IMG/VR virus record: IMGVR_UViG_3300030333_007227
Location: 1 to 23,240 of that record
Strand: one strand, 5' to 3'
DNA length: 23,240 nt
Source of the DNA: a virus
The translations under genes and the position numbers were made by a program. Under the pieces are notes generated by a model, which was not told where the DNA came from, did not search any database, and saw only the letters and a program-made list of their open reading frames with translations. Shown here one piece after another: positions 15,204-22,232 of this stretch. Position 1 is the stretch's first letter. Every line of letters starts with the position of its first letter.

Positions 15204-15520
15204 ACTATGTACTTATCGGAAGGAATAGAAGGCCATCTTACCACAACAAGGTTCACGTCTGTAAGACATTCTACATCAGAAACCTCATTTTTACTATATG
15301 TCCACATGTCTCCTGCTTTCAAATGCTTACCTGAGACCATCATCTCACCTTCAATAATATAAGTTAGTTCAGTTGTAACCTTATGTAGGTGGGGTTGATG
15401 AGGATCACCTTTCTTGTGTTGATGATGTGCTACTTCAAAGAAAGGATTCTTAAAGACTGATGGTTCAAAGTCACCAACGAACCATCCCCCCTTCATATCA
15501 TTTATGTTGTAGGTCTGCAT
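15200..15520 (-). CDS. Small cupin protein
   Basis: A 106-aa cupin. 'GGWFVGDFEPSVF' at 11-23 is a start typical of cupins in marine polysaccharide loci. H41, H44, H46 and E51 in 'HQPHLHKVTTE' are the metal ligands, and 'LKAGDMWTY' at 67-75 is part of the second motif. The ATG at 15518-15520 is chosen because the conserved start begins there. It overlaps the nucleotidyltransferase by 23 bases; an upstream TTG and a downstream ATG are less convincing. The function is unknown and could be epimerase, isomerase or a sensor. Confidence 0.75.
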   Translation of the reverse strand: MQTYNINDMKGGWFVGDFEPSVFKNPFFEVAHHQHKKGDPHQPHLHKVTTELTYIIEGEMMVSGKHLKAGDMWTYSKNEVSDVECLTDVNLVVVRWPSIPSDKYIV

Positions 15521-16232
15521 ATTCATGCTCCAAGAAATGTTTACGTTCAGAAGGGGTTCCCATAGACCACAGTTGTCTAATAGGATGTATACCAATCTTC
15601 ATACCCTCTTCAATAAAAAGATTATAAAGAGGAGCAATATAAAACTCATTCTTTACTCTAATATTTCTTCTAATCATCTCAGATGCTAATCTAACGAAAT
15701 CTTTTCCTCTATTAAAATAATATAATCCCGCATGAGAATGATTACTAATCACTTCCTTCTCTGCTGTTCTTTTAACATACCCATCTCTTCCCAATTCAGA
15801 ATAACTATAAGCAGGATTATCTGCATAGAAAGTCAAGACTGCACCATCTACATCATCCTCAATATCTGCAGGATTAAAGTGAGGTTCAAAATACATATCA
15901 AGAGTACTAATGACTAAAGGAAGATCATTATCAATATAATCTTCGGCATATAAACATGAACAAACTGTTCCTTCAGTCTCTCTATCTACTATAATAATAT
16001 CAATATCTTCTCCAAATTTCTGACGGAGAACTTCATCCATTTGATTATTATCTACAGTATCTTTACGAATAACAAATATTATATTACACTCATCAGTTTT
16101 AATACAAGATAAACTCCAGTCAATCATTTGTTTATGACCAACTTCTACTAATTGTTTAGGAAGAGTAAATCCCTCATCTCTAAACCTCTGACCTCTTCCC
16201 ACCATAGGAATTAAGAGATTGTATTTTTTCAT
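15498..16232 (-). CDS. Sugar-phosphate nucleotidyltransferase
   Basis: A 244-aa pyrophosphorylase-fold protein that should join a sugar-1-phosphate (or a similar compound) to a nucleotide. The signature is 'LLIPMVGRGQRFRDEGFTLP' at 6-25 with P25-K26, and D112 in 'ISTLDMYFEP' is the metal-binding position. The downstream part 'GLYYFNRGKDF' is typical of this group. It is not clearly RmlA (dTDP-glucose): RmlA is about 290 aa. Its neighbours (PfkB kinase and KdsC-like phosphatase upstream, cupin downstream) suggest a separate small pathway. It has an ATGA overlap with the kinase. Confidence 0.78.
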   Translation of the reverse strand: MKKYNLLIPMVGRGQRFRDEGFTLPKQLVEVGHKQMIDWSLSCIKTDECNIIFVIRKDTVDNNQMDEVLRQKFGEDIDIIIVDRETEGTVCSCLYAEDYIDNDLPLVISTLDMYFEPHFNPADIEDDVDGAVLTFYADNPAYSYSELGRDGYVKRTAEKEVISNHSHAGLYYFNRGKDFVRLASEMIRRNIRVKNEFYIAPLYNLFIEEGMKIGIHPIRQLWSMGTPSERKHFLEHEYADLQHK

Positions 16233-16900
16233 AGTAAATTTTCTTTCAATAAATTAGTTGCAATAGTATGAGCCTTGATTACAGACTCTTTTAATTCATT
16301 CCCTTTAATCATAGACCTAATAAAACCAGAAGCAAAGTAATCTCCTGCACCCAGAACATTTATATCTGAAAGATATAGTTCCTCAGGTAAAGTATAATCC
16401 TCCACAGTTTCTCCATCAGAAATAGAACTGCCATGAGGATCATGCATTATAACATATCCCTTAACCTTCTTACCCAATTCTAATATATTCATAAACAAAT
16501 CTTCTTTAGCAATAAAGAGATAGTCCAAATATTGAAGTTGATCTATACACCTCTCAGGATTCTCCTTAGTAATATCAGCAGATACTATACCATTTAACTT
16601 AGGTATAAATGATGTATCACTCAACTGATTGATGTAAGAAATATGATGCCAATCATCATCAGTAGGAGAAGCAGGATTCTCTTTAATATTAAAGGAACAC
16701 CTACCAACCCTATAATTATTTTCCTTATCAACCAATACCAATGCATGACCAATAGAGAGAGGTTGAATAGAAACATTCAACCCCTGAGATACTAATCCCG
16801 ACCATACATTAGCAATTCCACCAAGAGAAGGAGTCTCTTTAAAACCAACTAATATTCTATCAACTGTAAGATGCCCATATAGGGTAACACTTTTACACAT
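16229..16900 (-). CDS. PfkB-family (ribokinase-like) sugar kinase, short form
   Basis: A 223-aa PfkB kinase. The N-terminal substrate strand 'SVTLYGHLTVDRI' is at 4-16, 'GGIANVWSGL' at 27-36 is motif 1, and the C-terminal 'NVLGAGDYFASGF' at 181-193 contains the anion hole and catalytic base (D187), with V in place of the usual T of DTxGAGD. It is some 80 residues shorter than ribokinase and lacks part of the lid and the adenosine-side region. The likely reaction is ATP-dependent phosphorylation of a sugar or sugar phosphate, as in the kinase half of HldE. TAATG and ATGA overlaps link it to the phosphatase and nucleotidyltransferase genes. Confidence 0.78.
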   Translation of the reverse strand: MCKSVTLYGHLTVDRILVGFKETPSLGGIANVWSGLVSQGLNVSIQPLSIGHALVLVDKENNYRVGRCSFNIKENPASPTDDDWHHISYINQLSDTSFIPKLNGIVSADITKENPERCIDQLQYLDYLFIAKEDLFMNILELGKKVKGYVIMHDPHGSSISDGETVEDYTLPEELYLSDINVLGAGDYFASGFIRSMIKGNELKESVIKAHTIATNLLKENLL

Positions 16901-17529
16901 TATTTCATCGCTGCACTTGATGCTTCTTTCTTATCCAACTCTGCAACTTCTTCTTCTGTTGCATCTGCCACAATACCCTTACCAACCAAGAAATCATACA
17001 GTTCTTGAACTACTCCTTCTCCTCCCTTTGATTCCAATAGATAAAGACAGTTCTCTCTAATAATTCTAGGTGAATCTGATGGAGCAAATGTCCAGAATAA
17101 AGTCTTAAACATAGAGAGATCAAAATAATCATCACCAACAAAGGCCATATTCTCTCTCTTTACATTATACTGTGCTTCAAGATGACTTAGATATACTGAT
17201 TTATCCAGACTCAAATCAGATCCACGAGTACAATAGAAAGGAATATTTCTTTTTCGTGCCATATCTGCATTCCAATTATCACCAGAAAGCATAATCACTT
17301 GAACACCTGCTGCTATAAATCTTTTAATTGCAGTGAAATCCTTACAACGGAATCTCTTATAAACAGGTTGATGCTCTTGAGTATATACCTTAGTTCCATC
17401 AGTTAGAACTCCATCTATATCAAGAATTAATAATTTAATCTCAGCTTTATTACCTATACATTGATCAAGAAGATTACTATGTTTCCAAGTACTACCATAG
17501 GTATCAAACTCATCAGGATATTCAGACAT
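16900..17529 (-). CDS. KdsC-like HAD phosphatase
   Basis: A 209-aa HAD phosphatase of the KdsC group (3-deoxy-D-manno-octulosonate 8-phosphate phosphatase). 'LLILDIDGVLTDG' at 33-45 contains the nucleophile D37 and D39, S82-G83-D84 is motif II, K110 motif III, and 'FVGDDYFDLSM' at 130-140 motif IV. The C-terminal tail after about 190 is charged and low-complexity. KdsC also serves in sialic-acid-like pathways, so the substrate could be a Kdo, nonulosonate or other sugar phosphate; no KdsA, KdsB or NeuB is present in the window. It is preceded by a gap with a weak promoter (17553-17581). Confidence 0.82.
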   Translation of the reverse strand: MSEYPDEFDTYGSTWKHSNLLDQCIGNKAEIKLLILDIDGVLTDGTKVYTQEHQPVYKRFRCKDFTAIKRFIAAGVQVIMLSGDNWNADMARKRNIPFYCTRGSDLSLDKSVYLSHLEAQYNVKRENMAFVGDDYFDLSMFKTLFWTFAPSDSPRIIRENCLYLLESKGGEGVVQELYDFLVGKGIVADATEEEVAELDKKEASSAAMK

Positions 17530-17552
17530 AATTTTTAATTACTATTGTACTA

Positions 17553-17581
17553 ATGTTAACAGGATTAGAGGAAAAAGTCAA
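17553..17581 (-). promoter_or_regulatory. Possible sigma70-type promoter of the KdsC-like gene
   Basis: Minus strand TTGACT (17576-17581), 17 bases, TAACAT (17553-17558): 5/6 and 4/6 matches. It lies in the 59-base gap upstream of 17529. It is weaker than the other promoters here, but position and spacing fit. Confidence 0.5.
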
Positions 17582-17588
17582 GAATTAT

Positions 17589-18629
17589 TCACTTTTCTAT
17601 CTCTAATGATATCCAATCATAAGTTCTACGAATACCTTCCTCAAGAGGTAACGAATAATCCCATCCAAGTTTTTCACGAATCAAATCATTATTAGAATTA
17701 CGTCCTCTTACTCCTAAAGGACCATCAATATGTTTCTTGGAGATATTTTTACCAGCAACCTTAGCAGTAATATCTACCAACTGATTTATACTAACCATTT
17801 CTTCAGAACCAATATTAACTGGTCCTAAGAAATCAGATTGCATCATTCTATAAGTTGCTTCAACACATTCATCTATAAAGAGGAAGGATCTGGTTTGTTC
17901 TCCGTCCCCCCATACCTCAATTGTATCGGTATCTCCCGCATACGCAACCTTTCTGCATATTGCTGCTGGAGCTTTCTCTCTACCACCTTCCCAGGTTCCT
18001 TCTGGTCCGAAAATATTATGGTAACGGGCAATCCTAACAGGAATACCATGGTTACGATTGTAAGCCAAGTACAGTCTCTCTGAAAAAAGTTTCTCCCATC
18101 CATATTCGGAATCTGGTGCAGCTGGGTATGCGGAATCTTCACGGCAATCAGGGTTATCTGGGTCTAGTTGGTTATGCTCTGGGTACATACATGCTGATCC
18201 AGAATAGAATATCTTTGTCTTATTCTGACTAGTAAAGTCATTCATTCTACGCTGCTGTTCTAATACATTCAAATTAATTTGAACTGAATTATGCAGTATC
18301 TCAGCATCATTCTCACCAGTAAATACAAATCCTGCACCACCCATGTCAGCAGCAAACTGATAGATGTAATCAAAATTTTCTATGTATCTACTAGGAACTT
18401 CATTATAAAAATTACCTCGTACTCCTTTAAATCCTAAACATTTAGCAACAAATCTTTCATCACGAAGATCTCCATATATAAATTCATGTGCTTCTGTATC
18501 AGAAAACTCAGGTGATTTAAGATCCACACCACGTACCCAATAACCTTCTTTACGAAGTCTCTTGACCATGTGACTGCCGATAAAACCACCTGCACCTAAT
18601 ACAAGTGCAGTTCCTTTATAATCGTTCAT
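17589..18629 (-). CDS. gme: GDP-mannose 3,5-epimerase
   Basis: A 346-aa extended SDR that closely matches plant-type GME, which converts GDP-D-mannose to GDP-L-galactose (and GDP-L-gulose). The NAD loop is G12-G15-G18. 'FAADMGGAGF' at 92-101 and 'SGSACMYP' at 143-150, with C147 as the presumed acid/base Cys, are diagnostic. Y176xxxK180 ('YGWEK') is the redox pair, and 'RYHNIFGPEGTWEGGREKAP' at 202-221 includes the second acid/base K219. 'WGDGEQTRSFLFIDECVEA' follows. The middle of the gene (about 17870-18190) is visibly richer in G+C than its neighbours. It has its own promoter (18654-18682) and no overlap with the next gene. In this cluster it would feed L-galactose or a derivative to the transferases. 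Confidence 0.93.
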   Translation of the reverse strand: MNDYKGTALVLGAGGFIGSHMVKRLRKEGYWVRGVDLKSPEFSDTEAHEFIYGDLRDERFVAKCLGFKGVRGNFYNEVPSRYIENFDYIYQFAADMGGAGFVFTGENDAEILHNSVQINLNVLEQQRRMNDFTSQNKTKIFYSGSACMYPEHNQLDPDNPDCREDSAYPAAPDSEYGWEKLFSERLYLAYNRNHGIPVRIARYHNIFGPEGTWEGGREKAPAAICRKVAYAGDTDTIEVWGDGEQTRSFLFIDECVEATYRMMQSDFLGPVNIGSEEMVSINQLVDITAKVAGKNISKKHIDGPLGVRGRNSNNDLIREKLGWDYSLPLEEGIRRTYDWISLEIEK

Positions 18630-18653
18630 ATTATCATATTACGTTCTTTATAT

Positions 18654-18682
18654 ATTATACATCAAACACATAAAGATTTCAA
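18654..18682 (-). promoter_or_regulatory. Sigma70-type promoter of the GDP-mannose epimerase gene
   Basis: Minus strand TTGAAA (18677-18682), 17 bases, TATAAT (18654-18659): 5/6 and 6/6 matches. The -35 part overlaps the 3' end of the SDR gene and the -10 lies in the 32-base gap before the epimerase ATG (18629). The expected start is near 18647. Confidence 0.72.
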
Positions 18683-19486
18683 CCCCTCATCAAAAGAAAT
18701 TTGTGGTTTAAAACCTAATGCCTTTAACTTATCCCCATTAACAGAATAATTATATGCCTGAGCAATCTTATTAAACTCAGGATAATCTACATAATTAAAT
18801 TTACTTTTACTTCCTAAAAAATCTCTTGCCTTCTCCATAATATTCTTAAATGGTAAAGGATTCCCTGTTACAATATTATAGATAGAATTTATCTCACCCT
18901 TCTCCATTACAAGTTTCATAGCACGACATATATCACTAACATGCATATAATCTCTTAACTGCATACCATCATCATAAAGAACAAGATCCTTATCTTCCTT
19001 CATCAATCCAATAAGAAACTTAAGAACATTTTTCTTGGCAGAAACAGTCTTATCATCACCATATACATTAGCAATTCTCAAAATACGATACTTTACACCA
19101 AATGTTTTACAATAAGAAATCAAAAGTTGCTCTGCACATCTCTTAGTAATAGAATAAAAACCTCCTGGTTCACAAACATCATCTTCTTTTGCATCAATAA
19201 TATCTGTTCCATATACAAATGCACTACTTACAAAATTAAAAGTAATATTTTCATCTTTACAATGCTCCAATACATCCATGAGTACCGTGAGATTGGTATC
19301 TACATCCTTATGAAGATCTTCAAAAACATGACTATTAGTAGTAGTACTAATAAAATAAATTATATCTTTTGATAATGGTTTCCTCTCTTCCCGTGGAATT
19401 TTAACTATTTCATCAGGATACAAATCACAAAAAGTACCACCAATAAAACCAGTAGCACCATAGACAGATAGTTTATTCATGCTCAT
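18662..19486 (-). CDS. Nucleotide-sugar SDR (RmlD/GalE-like)
   Basis: A 274-aa extended SDR. The Rossmann loop is G10-G13-G16 ('YGATGFIG'), 'FVSSAFVYG' at 85-93 is the catalytic Ser region, and Y111xxxK115 ('FYSITK') the active-site pair. 'IANVYGDD' and 'LRDYMHVSDICRA' follow in the usual order. Directly after rmlC, it may be the 4-ketoreductase completing a dTDP-deoxysugar, as RmlD does, or an epimerase. Two ATGs are possible, at 19486 and 19480; the second follows a small GAG. It overlaps rmlC by 8 to 14 bases. Confidence 0.78.
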   Translation of the reverse strand: MSMNKLSVYGATGFIGGTFCDLYPDEIVKIPREERKPLSKDIIYFISTTTNSHVFEDLHKDVDTNLTVLMDVLEHCKDENITFNFVSSAFVYGTDIIDAKEDDVCEPGGFYSITKRCAEQLLISYCKTFGVKYRILRIANVYGDDKTVSAKKNVLKFLIGLMKEDKDLVLYDDGMQLRDYMHVSDICRAMKLVMEKGEINSIYNIVTGNPLPFKNIMEKARDFLGSKSKFNYVDYPEFNKIAQAYNYSVNGDKLKALGFKPQISFDEGLKSLCV

Positions 19487-20021
19487 ACTTATAACACTCT
19501 TTAAATGATTTACCTACTTGATCCTTAGCAGAAAGAATAGGATCACCTTCAAATGGCCATTCAATTGCTAAATCAGGATCATTCCACATCAAAGTCTCTG
19601 CAGATTCTGGATGATAATAATCAGTACATTTATATTCAAACTCAGCATAATCACTTAGAGTATAAAATGAATGAGCAAATCCTATAGGAACCCATAACAT
19701 TATATTATTCTCAGAAAGTTCAATACCAAATGATTGTCCAAAAGTAGAAGAACTTTTTCTAAGATCTACAATTACATCATAAACAGATCCATGAGTACAT
19801 CTAACTAATTTTCCTTGAGGTTTATCTGTTTGATAATGAAGACCTCTTAATACCCCTTTAGAAGACTTGGAATGATTATCTTGTACAAAATTATCAACTG
19901 CTCCAGTTACTTCCCTAAATTTCTTAAGGTTAAATGATTCAAGAAAAAATCCTCTATCATCTTTATACTGAGGTGTAGTGATGACATAGGCATCTTTTAA
20001 ATTAGTTTCAGTTGCTTTCAT
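19473..20021 (-). CDS. rmlC: dTDP-4-dehydrorhamnose 3,5-epimerase
   Basis: A 182-aa RmlC, full family length. It epimerises C3 and C5 of dTDP-4-keto-6-deoxyglucose, the second step to dTDP-L-rhamnose after RmlB (7552-8484). 'DDRGFFLESF' is at 21-30, 'VLRGLHYQ' at 57-64 with the catalytic H62, 'GSVYDVIVDLRKSS' at 78-91, and 'VPIGFAHSFYTLSD' at 111-124 with H117. 'KCTDYYHPESAE' and 'NDPDLAIEWP' complete the pattern. It overlaps the cytidylyltransferase gene by 14 bases. A variant enzyme making another 3,5-epimer cannot be excluded. Confidence 0.92.
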   Translation of the reverse strand: MKATETNLKDAYVITTPQYKDDRGFFLESFNLKKFREVTGAVDNFVQDNHSKSSKGVLRGLHYQTDKPQGKLVRCTHGSVYDVIVDLRKSSSTFGQSFGIELSENNIMLWVPIGFAHSFYTLSDYAEFEYKCTDYYHPESAETLMWNDPDLAIEWPFEGDPILSAKDQVGKSFKECYKYEHE

Positions 20022-20520
20022 CTTCTAGATATTTTTTCAAAAGTTTAGGTGAATATTGTTCATTAGATTCTTCTATTTTTTCCTCTCTTTTAATTTTTTC
20101 AAGTTCATAAACTCTATTTCTAAGTTCAGTAGAAGAATATTGATGTCTTCTTAAATGAAAGAATAATTCAATACCATTATCTATACAGTATTGCTTACCA
20201 GTAAAATCTCTATCTTTATACTCTTCACTTAAAAATCTAATATGAAATGTCTGTGTCTTAATTAAATTAAGAAGATCTAATTCTGTTTCATATACAAGTA
20301 TTTCATCAATATATTTACAAGACTGTAATTGAACATACCTCTCATAAACACTTTGTGTTGGTTTATTTTTAACACCAGGACGATCTATAGTCGGATCTAC
20401 TTGAAGTCCAACCTTTAGATAGTCACACATTTCCTTCTCCATCTTGAGCATGGTTACATGTCCTGCATGAAATAAATCAAAGGAACTACATTGAAATCCT
20501 ATTTTCATGTCACTAGTCAT
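20008..20520 (-). CDS. TagD-like cytidylyltransferase (nucleotidyltransferase superfamily with HxGH)
   Basis: A 170-aa nucleotidyltransferase of the glycerol-3-phosphate or HldE-type cytidylyltransferase fold. '[18 protein letters not shown]' at 8-25 contains the HxGH motif (18-21), and '[12 protein letters not shown]' at 126-137 carries the second signature (SSTELR at 129-134). It activates a phosphorylated alcohol or sugar with a nucleotide: CDP-glycerol, ADP/CDP-heptose or CDP-ribitol are options. The C-terminal 30 residues are charged and helical. I chose the ATG at 20518-20520, preceded by GGAAGAG and overlapping the previous gene by 8 bases. An ATG four codons later and another 13 codons earlier are alternatives. 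Confidence 0.8.
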   Translation of the reverse strand: MTSDMKIGFQCSSFDLFHAGHVTMLKMEKEMCDYLKVGLQVDPTIDRPGVKNKPTQSVYERYVQLQSCKYIDEILVYETELDLLNLIKTQTFHIRFLSEEYKDRDFTGKQYCIDNGIELFFHLRRHQYSSTELRNRVYELEKIKREEKIEESNEQYSPKLLKKYLEDESN

Positions 20521-20857
20521 TTGCTCTTCCATAATCGTCATCGAATCTTTCAATATCATCCTCCTCTAGATAAGCACCACTTTGAACTTCTATAATCTTT
20601 AAAGGTATTTTACCAGGATTTGTTAATCTATGTTTAACACCTACAGGAATGTATGTGCTTTGATTTTCAACTATCAAATGCTTTTTACCGTCTATATGTA
20701 CAAGAGCAGTTCCTTCAACAACAACCCAATGTTCTGCACGATGTGTATGTCTTTGTAAAGATAAACTTGATCCTGCAGAAACTTCAATACATTTAACTTT
20801 GTACCTAGATCCTTCAGTAATTACATCATACCATCCCCAAGGTCTTTCTTCTTTCAT
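20513..20857 (-). CDS. Mannose-6-phosphate isomerase, type II cupin domain
   Basis: A 114-aa stand-alone copy of the C-terminal isomerase domain of ManC/AlgA-like proteins, interconverting fructose-6-phosphate and mannose-6-phosphate. 'RPWGWYDV' is at 5-12, '[20 protein letters not shown]' at 32-51 with ligands H37, H39 and E42, '[16 protein letters not shown]' at 67-82 with H76, and 'IEVQSG' and '[11 protein letters not shown]' at the end. All are family hallmarks. It supplies mannose-6-phosphate for GDP-mannose, the substrate of Gmd and GME. It is preceded by a good ribosome site (GAGG at 20863-20866). It is the first glycan gene after the phage hydroxylase. Confidence 0.9.
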   Translation of the reverse strand: MKEERPWGWYDVITEGSRYKVKCIEVSAGSSLSLQRHTHRAEHWVVVEGTALVHIDGKKHLIVENQSTYIPVGVKHRLTNPGKIPLKIIEVQSGAYLEEDDIERFDDDYGRAND

Positions 20858-20864
20858 AATAACC

Positions 20865-21476
20865 TCACTGCCATGGTGGCCCTAAAGACCATAAAACTAA
20901 ACTGTATCTTGTACCACTTGTTATAGGAGTAACTCTATGTGGAATAAAACTAGGAAATACAGTAAGAGATCCTTTAGGTCTTATCTCATCACAAGTTTTA
21001 ATTCTATCTTTACCACTAACAGAACCAAAATCAAATTCCAAATTACCCCCTTCATATTCATTACCATCCACAAGATTAACAGTCATACTTATCTTTCTAA
21101 CTGTTCCCATAGAAGTTGATACATTACCTGATTCATAATCATATAAGTAACCTCCAGTATATGTAGCATTAAAATCGGAGCCACCATCAACATGCCAATC
21201 ATAAAACTGATCTATTCCATATTTGGTAAACTGTATTTTTTCACCACCAGTAATTTTCCAAAACCAACCCGATTGAGCATTAGCTTCCTTAACAGCAGGA
21301 ATTATTAAATCATAAATTGATTTATCTGTCAACCAAGCAATCTCACTATTTCTAACACCTTGCTTTTTATTAGTATATGCTTTAACCAATTTCTCCTCAC
21401 CAATAGAAATTATCTCATCACATATATGTGATGAGATAAAGGAAGGAAAATGCACATAAGGAACTTTTAAGAACAT
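20865..21476 (-). CDS. 2-oxoglutarate/Fe(II)-dependent hydroxylase (PKHD/prolyl-4-hydroxylase type)
   Basis: A 203-aa dioxygenase typical of T4-like cyanophages. The double-stranded beta-helix shows the iron ligands H95-x-D97 ('FYDWHVDGG') and H180 ('FIPHRVTP'), with R190 ('[10 protein letters not shown]') for 2-oxoglutarate. '[20 protein letters not shown]' at 127-146 is the usual core. An insert at about 100-125, rich in Tyr, Gly and Ser, separates the HxD motif from the core. The target is unknown; protein or nucleotide hydroxylation is usual in phages. Codons 13-22 lie in a perfect 30-bp palindrome. The preceding 49-aa ORF ends directly before this ATG. Confidence 0.93.
   Translation of the reverse strand: MFLKVPYVHFPSFISSHICDEIISIGEEKLVKAYTNKKQGVRNSEIAWLTDKSIYDLIIPAVKEANAQSGWFWKITGGEKIQFTKYGIDQFYDWHVDGGSDFNATYTGGYLYDYESGNVSTSMGTVRKISMTVNLVDGNEYEGGNLEFDFGSVSGKDRIKTCDEIRPKGSLTVFPSFIPHRVTPITSGTRYSLVLWSLGPPWQ
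21410..21439. repeat. Perfect 30-bp palindrome inside the hydroxylase gene
   Basis: Fifteen bases (21410-21424, TTATCTCATCACATA) are followed without spacer by their exact reverse complement (21425-21439). The flanking bases do not pair. On the minus strand it codes for '[11 protein letters not shown]' of the hydroxylase, 38 bases after the start codon. The mRNA would fold into a long A/U-rich hairpin, and the DNA could form a cruciform or bind a dimeric protein. Confidence 0.9.
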
Positions 21477-21626
21477 TTAAAATTGTTTAGGGTGAGTTAC
21501 TACGTCCCCATGTATTTCACCAATATCATCTATATGAGCATGATCTATTTTTTCAATATGTAAATGCTCTAATGCATTAGCAATTCTTTCTAATGCTGAT
21601 GCAATCCTAGTGAACTCTTCACTCAT
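21477..21626 (-). CDS. Small helical protein, 49 aa
   Basis: A 49-aa protein of unknown function. The start (21624-21626) overlaps the previous stop as TAATG, and the stop (21477-21479) lies immediately before the ATG of the hydroxylase. The first 30 residues, with Ile/Leu/Ala spaced by charged residues, look like one amphipathic helix; the rest is His- and Asp-rich. The exact junctions on both sides argue that it is translated. No family is recognised. Confidence 0.7.
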   Translation of the reverse strand: MSEEFTRIASALERIANALEHLHIEKIDHAHIDDIGEIHGDVVTHPKQF

Positions 21627-21835
21627 TATACTGCTCCTACCAAATCTTCAGCAAGACATTCCATTATAGCATTATAATCTGCATCTGGATCTTCTCCTGT
21701 CAAATTTACTTGATCTTGATAATATCTTTTTATCTTTTTATAAAGTTTAGGATTTTTGACATCTAAATAAATTTCTTGATTAACAGCAGCTCTGAGAGTG
21801 CCTATGTCTTTCTTGAACTTTGAAGTAAGCGTCAT
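21626..21835 (-). CDS. Small charged protein, 69 aa
   Basis: A 69-aa soluble protein of unknown function, predicted mostly helical, Lys- and Tyr-rich in the middle ('KNPKLYKKIKRYYQDQ' at 27-42) and acidic near the C-terminus. It is the first gene after the strong promoter at 21859-21887, which supports expression. There is no clear Shine-Dalgarno sequence. It is coupled to the 49-aa gene by TAATG. It resembles the small conserved hypothetical proteins of cyanomyoviruses in style, without a named family. Confidence 0.8.
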   Translation of the reverse strand: MTLTSKFKKDIGTLRAAVNQEIYLDVKNPKLYKKIKRYYQDQVNLTGEDPDADYNAIMECLAEDLVGAV

Positions 21836-21858
21836 TGCTTTAATTGGTTTACCCCAAT

Positions 21859-21887
21859 ATTATAATGGATATAGGGTATGTAGTCAA
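21859..21887 (-). promoter_or_regulatory. Sigma70-type promoter before the hydroxylase and glycan genes
   Basis: Minus strand TTGACT (21882-21887), 17 bases, TATAAT (21859-21864): 5/6 and 6/6 matches with ideal spacing, in the 55-base gap 21836-21890. It would drive 21835 onward into the hydroxylase and the sugar-nucleotide genes; no terminator is seen before 18662. Confidence 0.82.
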
Positions 21888-21890
21888 GTA

Positions 21891-22232
21891 TTAGACACGA
21901 ACTATTACATCTCCGTCATCATCTTCATCATCATCTTCCACATCATATGTACCTTCCTCTTCTCTTAATGTATCAATACGATCTTGCATCGATTTATATA
22001 ATGGATCTTGTGAATCTTGCTTAAAAGTTATACCCATCAACTCTTCACCAGGTTTAACATCAACCATCTCTGGATGAATGGGTTTAGTCACAGTCTTAGT
22101 ATATACTCCATTCACATCACTTTTTTCTATAGGTTGATTCATTAAATTCCAACCTCTTATCATCGTTCTAATTGCCCAAAACAATAGAATGAACCACGAA
22201 ATTGTAAACAATATATCTGTAATAGGATTCAT
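21891..22232 (-). CDS. Small membrane protein with acidic tail, 113 aa
   Basis: A 113-aa protein with one N-terminal membrane segment (about residues 5-24, 'DILFTISWFILLFWAIRTMI') followed by basic residues, which predicts the tail on the cytoplasmic side. The C-terminus is a run of Asp/Glu (97-108). No family is recognised. The start overlaps the 39-aa gene as ATGA (22229-22232), and AAGG lies upstream as a ribosome site. It ends the three-gene membrane-protein chain. Confidence 0.8.
   Translation of the reverse strand: MNPITDILFTISWFILLFWAIRTMIRGWNLMNQPIEKSDVNGVYTKTVTKPIHPEMVDVKPGEELMGITFKQDSQDPLYKSMQDRIDTLREEEGTYDVEDDDEDDDGDVIVRV

Noticed and set aside
15498-16232. Assignment of this nucleotidyltransferase as RmlA
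   Set aside because: It is shorter than RmlA and its neighbours are not the rml genes; only the general nucleotidyltransferase call is supported.
17873-18142. Open frames on both strands within the GDP-mannose epimerase gene
   Set aside because: They are shadows of a strongly conserved enzyme and show no motif or start signal of their own.
21304-21332. TTGACA-N17-TTTAAT promoter-like sequence inside the hydroxylase gene
   Set aside because: It is fully intragenic, far from any downstream start, and such matches occur by chance in AT-rich DNA; kept out of the feature list.
21900-21960. CATCAT/ATC-rich stretch resembling a simple repeat
   Set aside because: It encodes the Asp/Glu tail of the membrane protein; the repeat follows from the amino-acid run.
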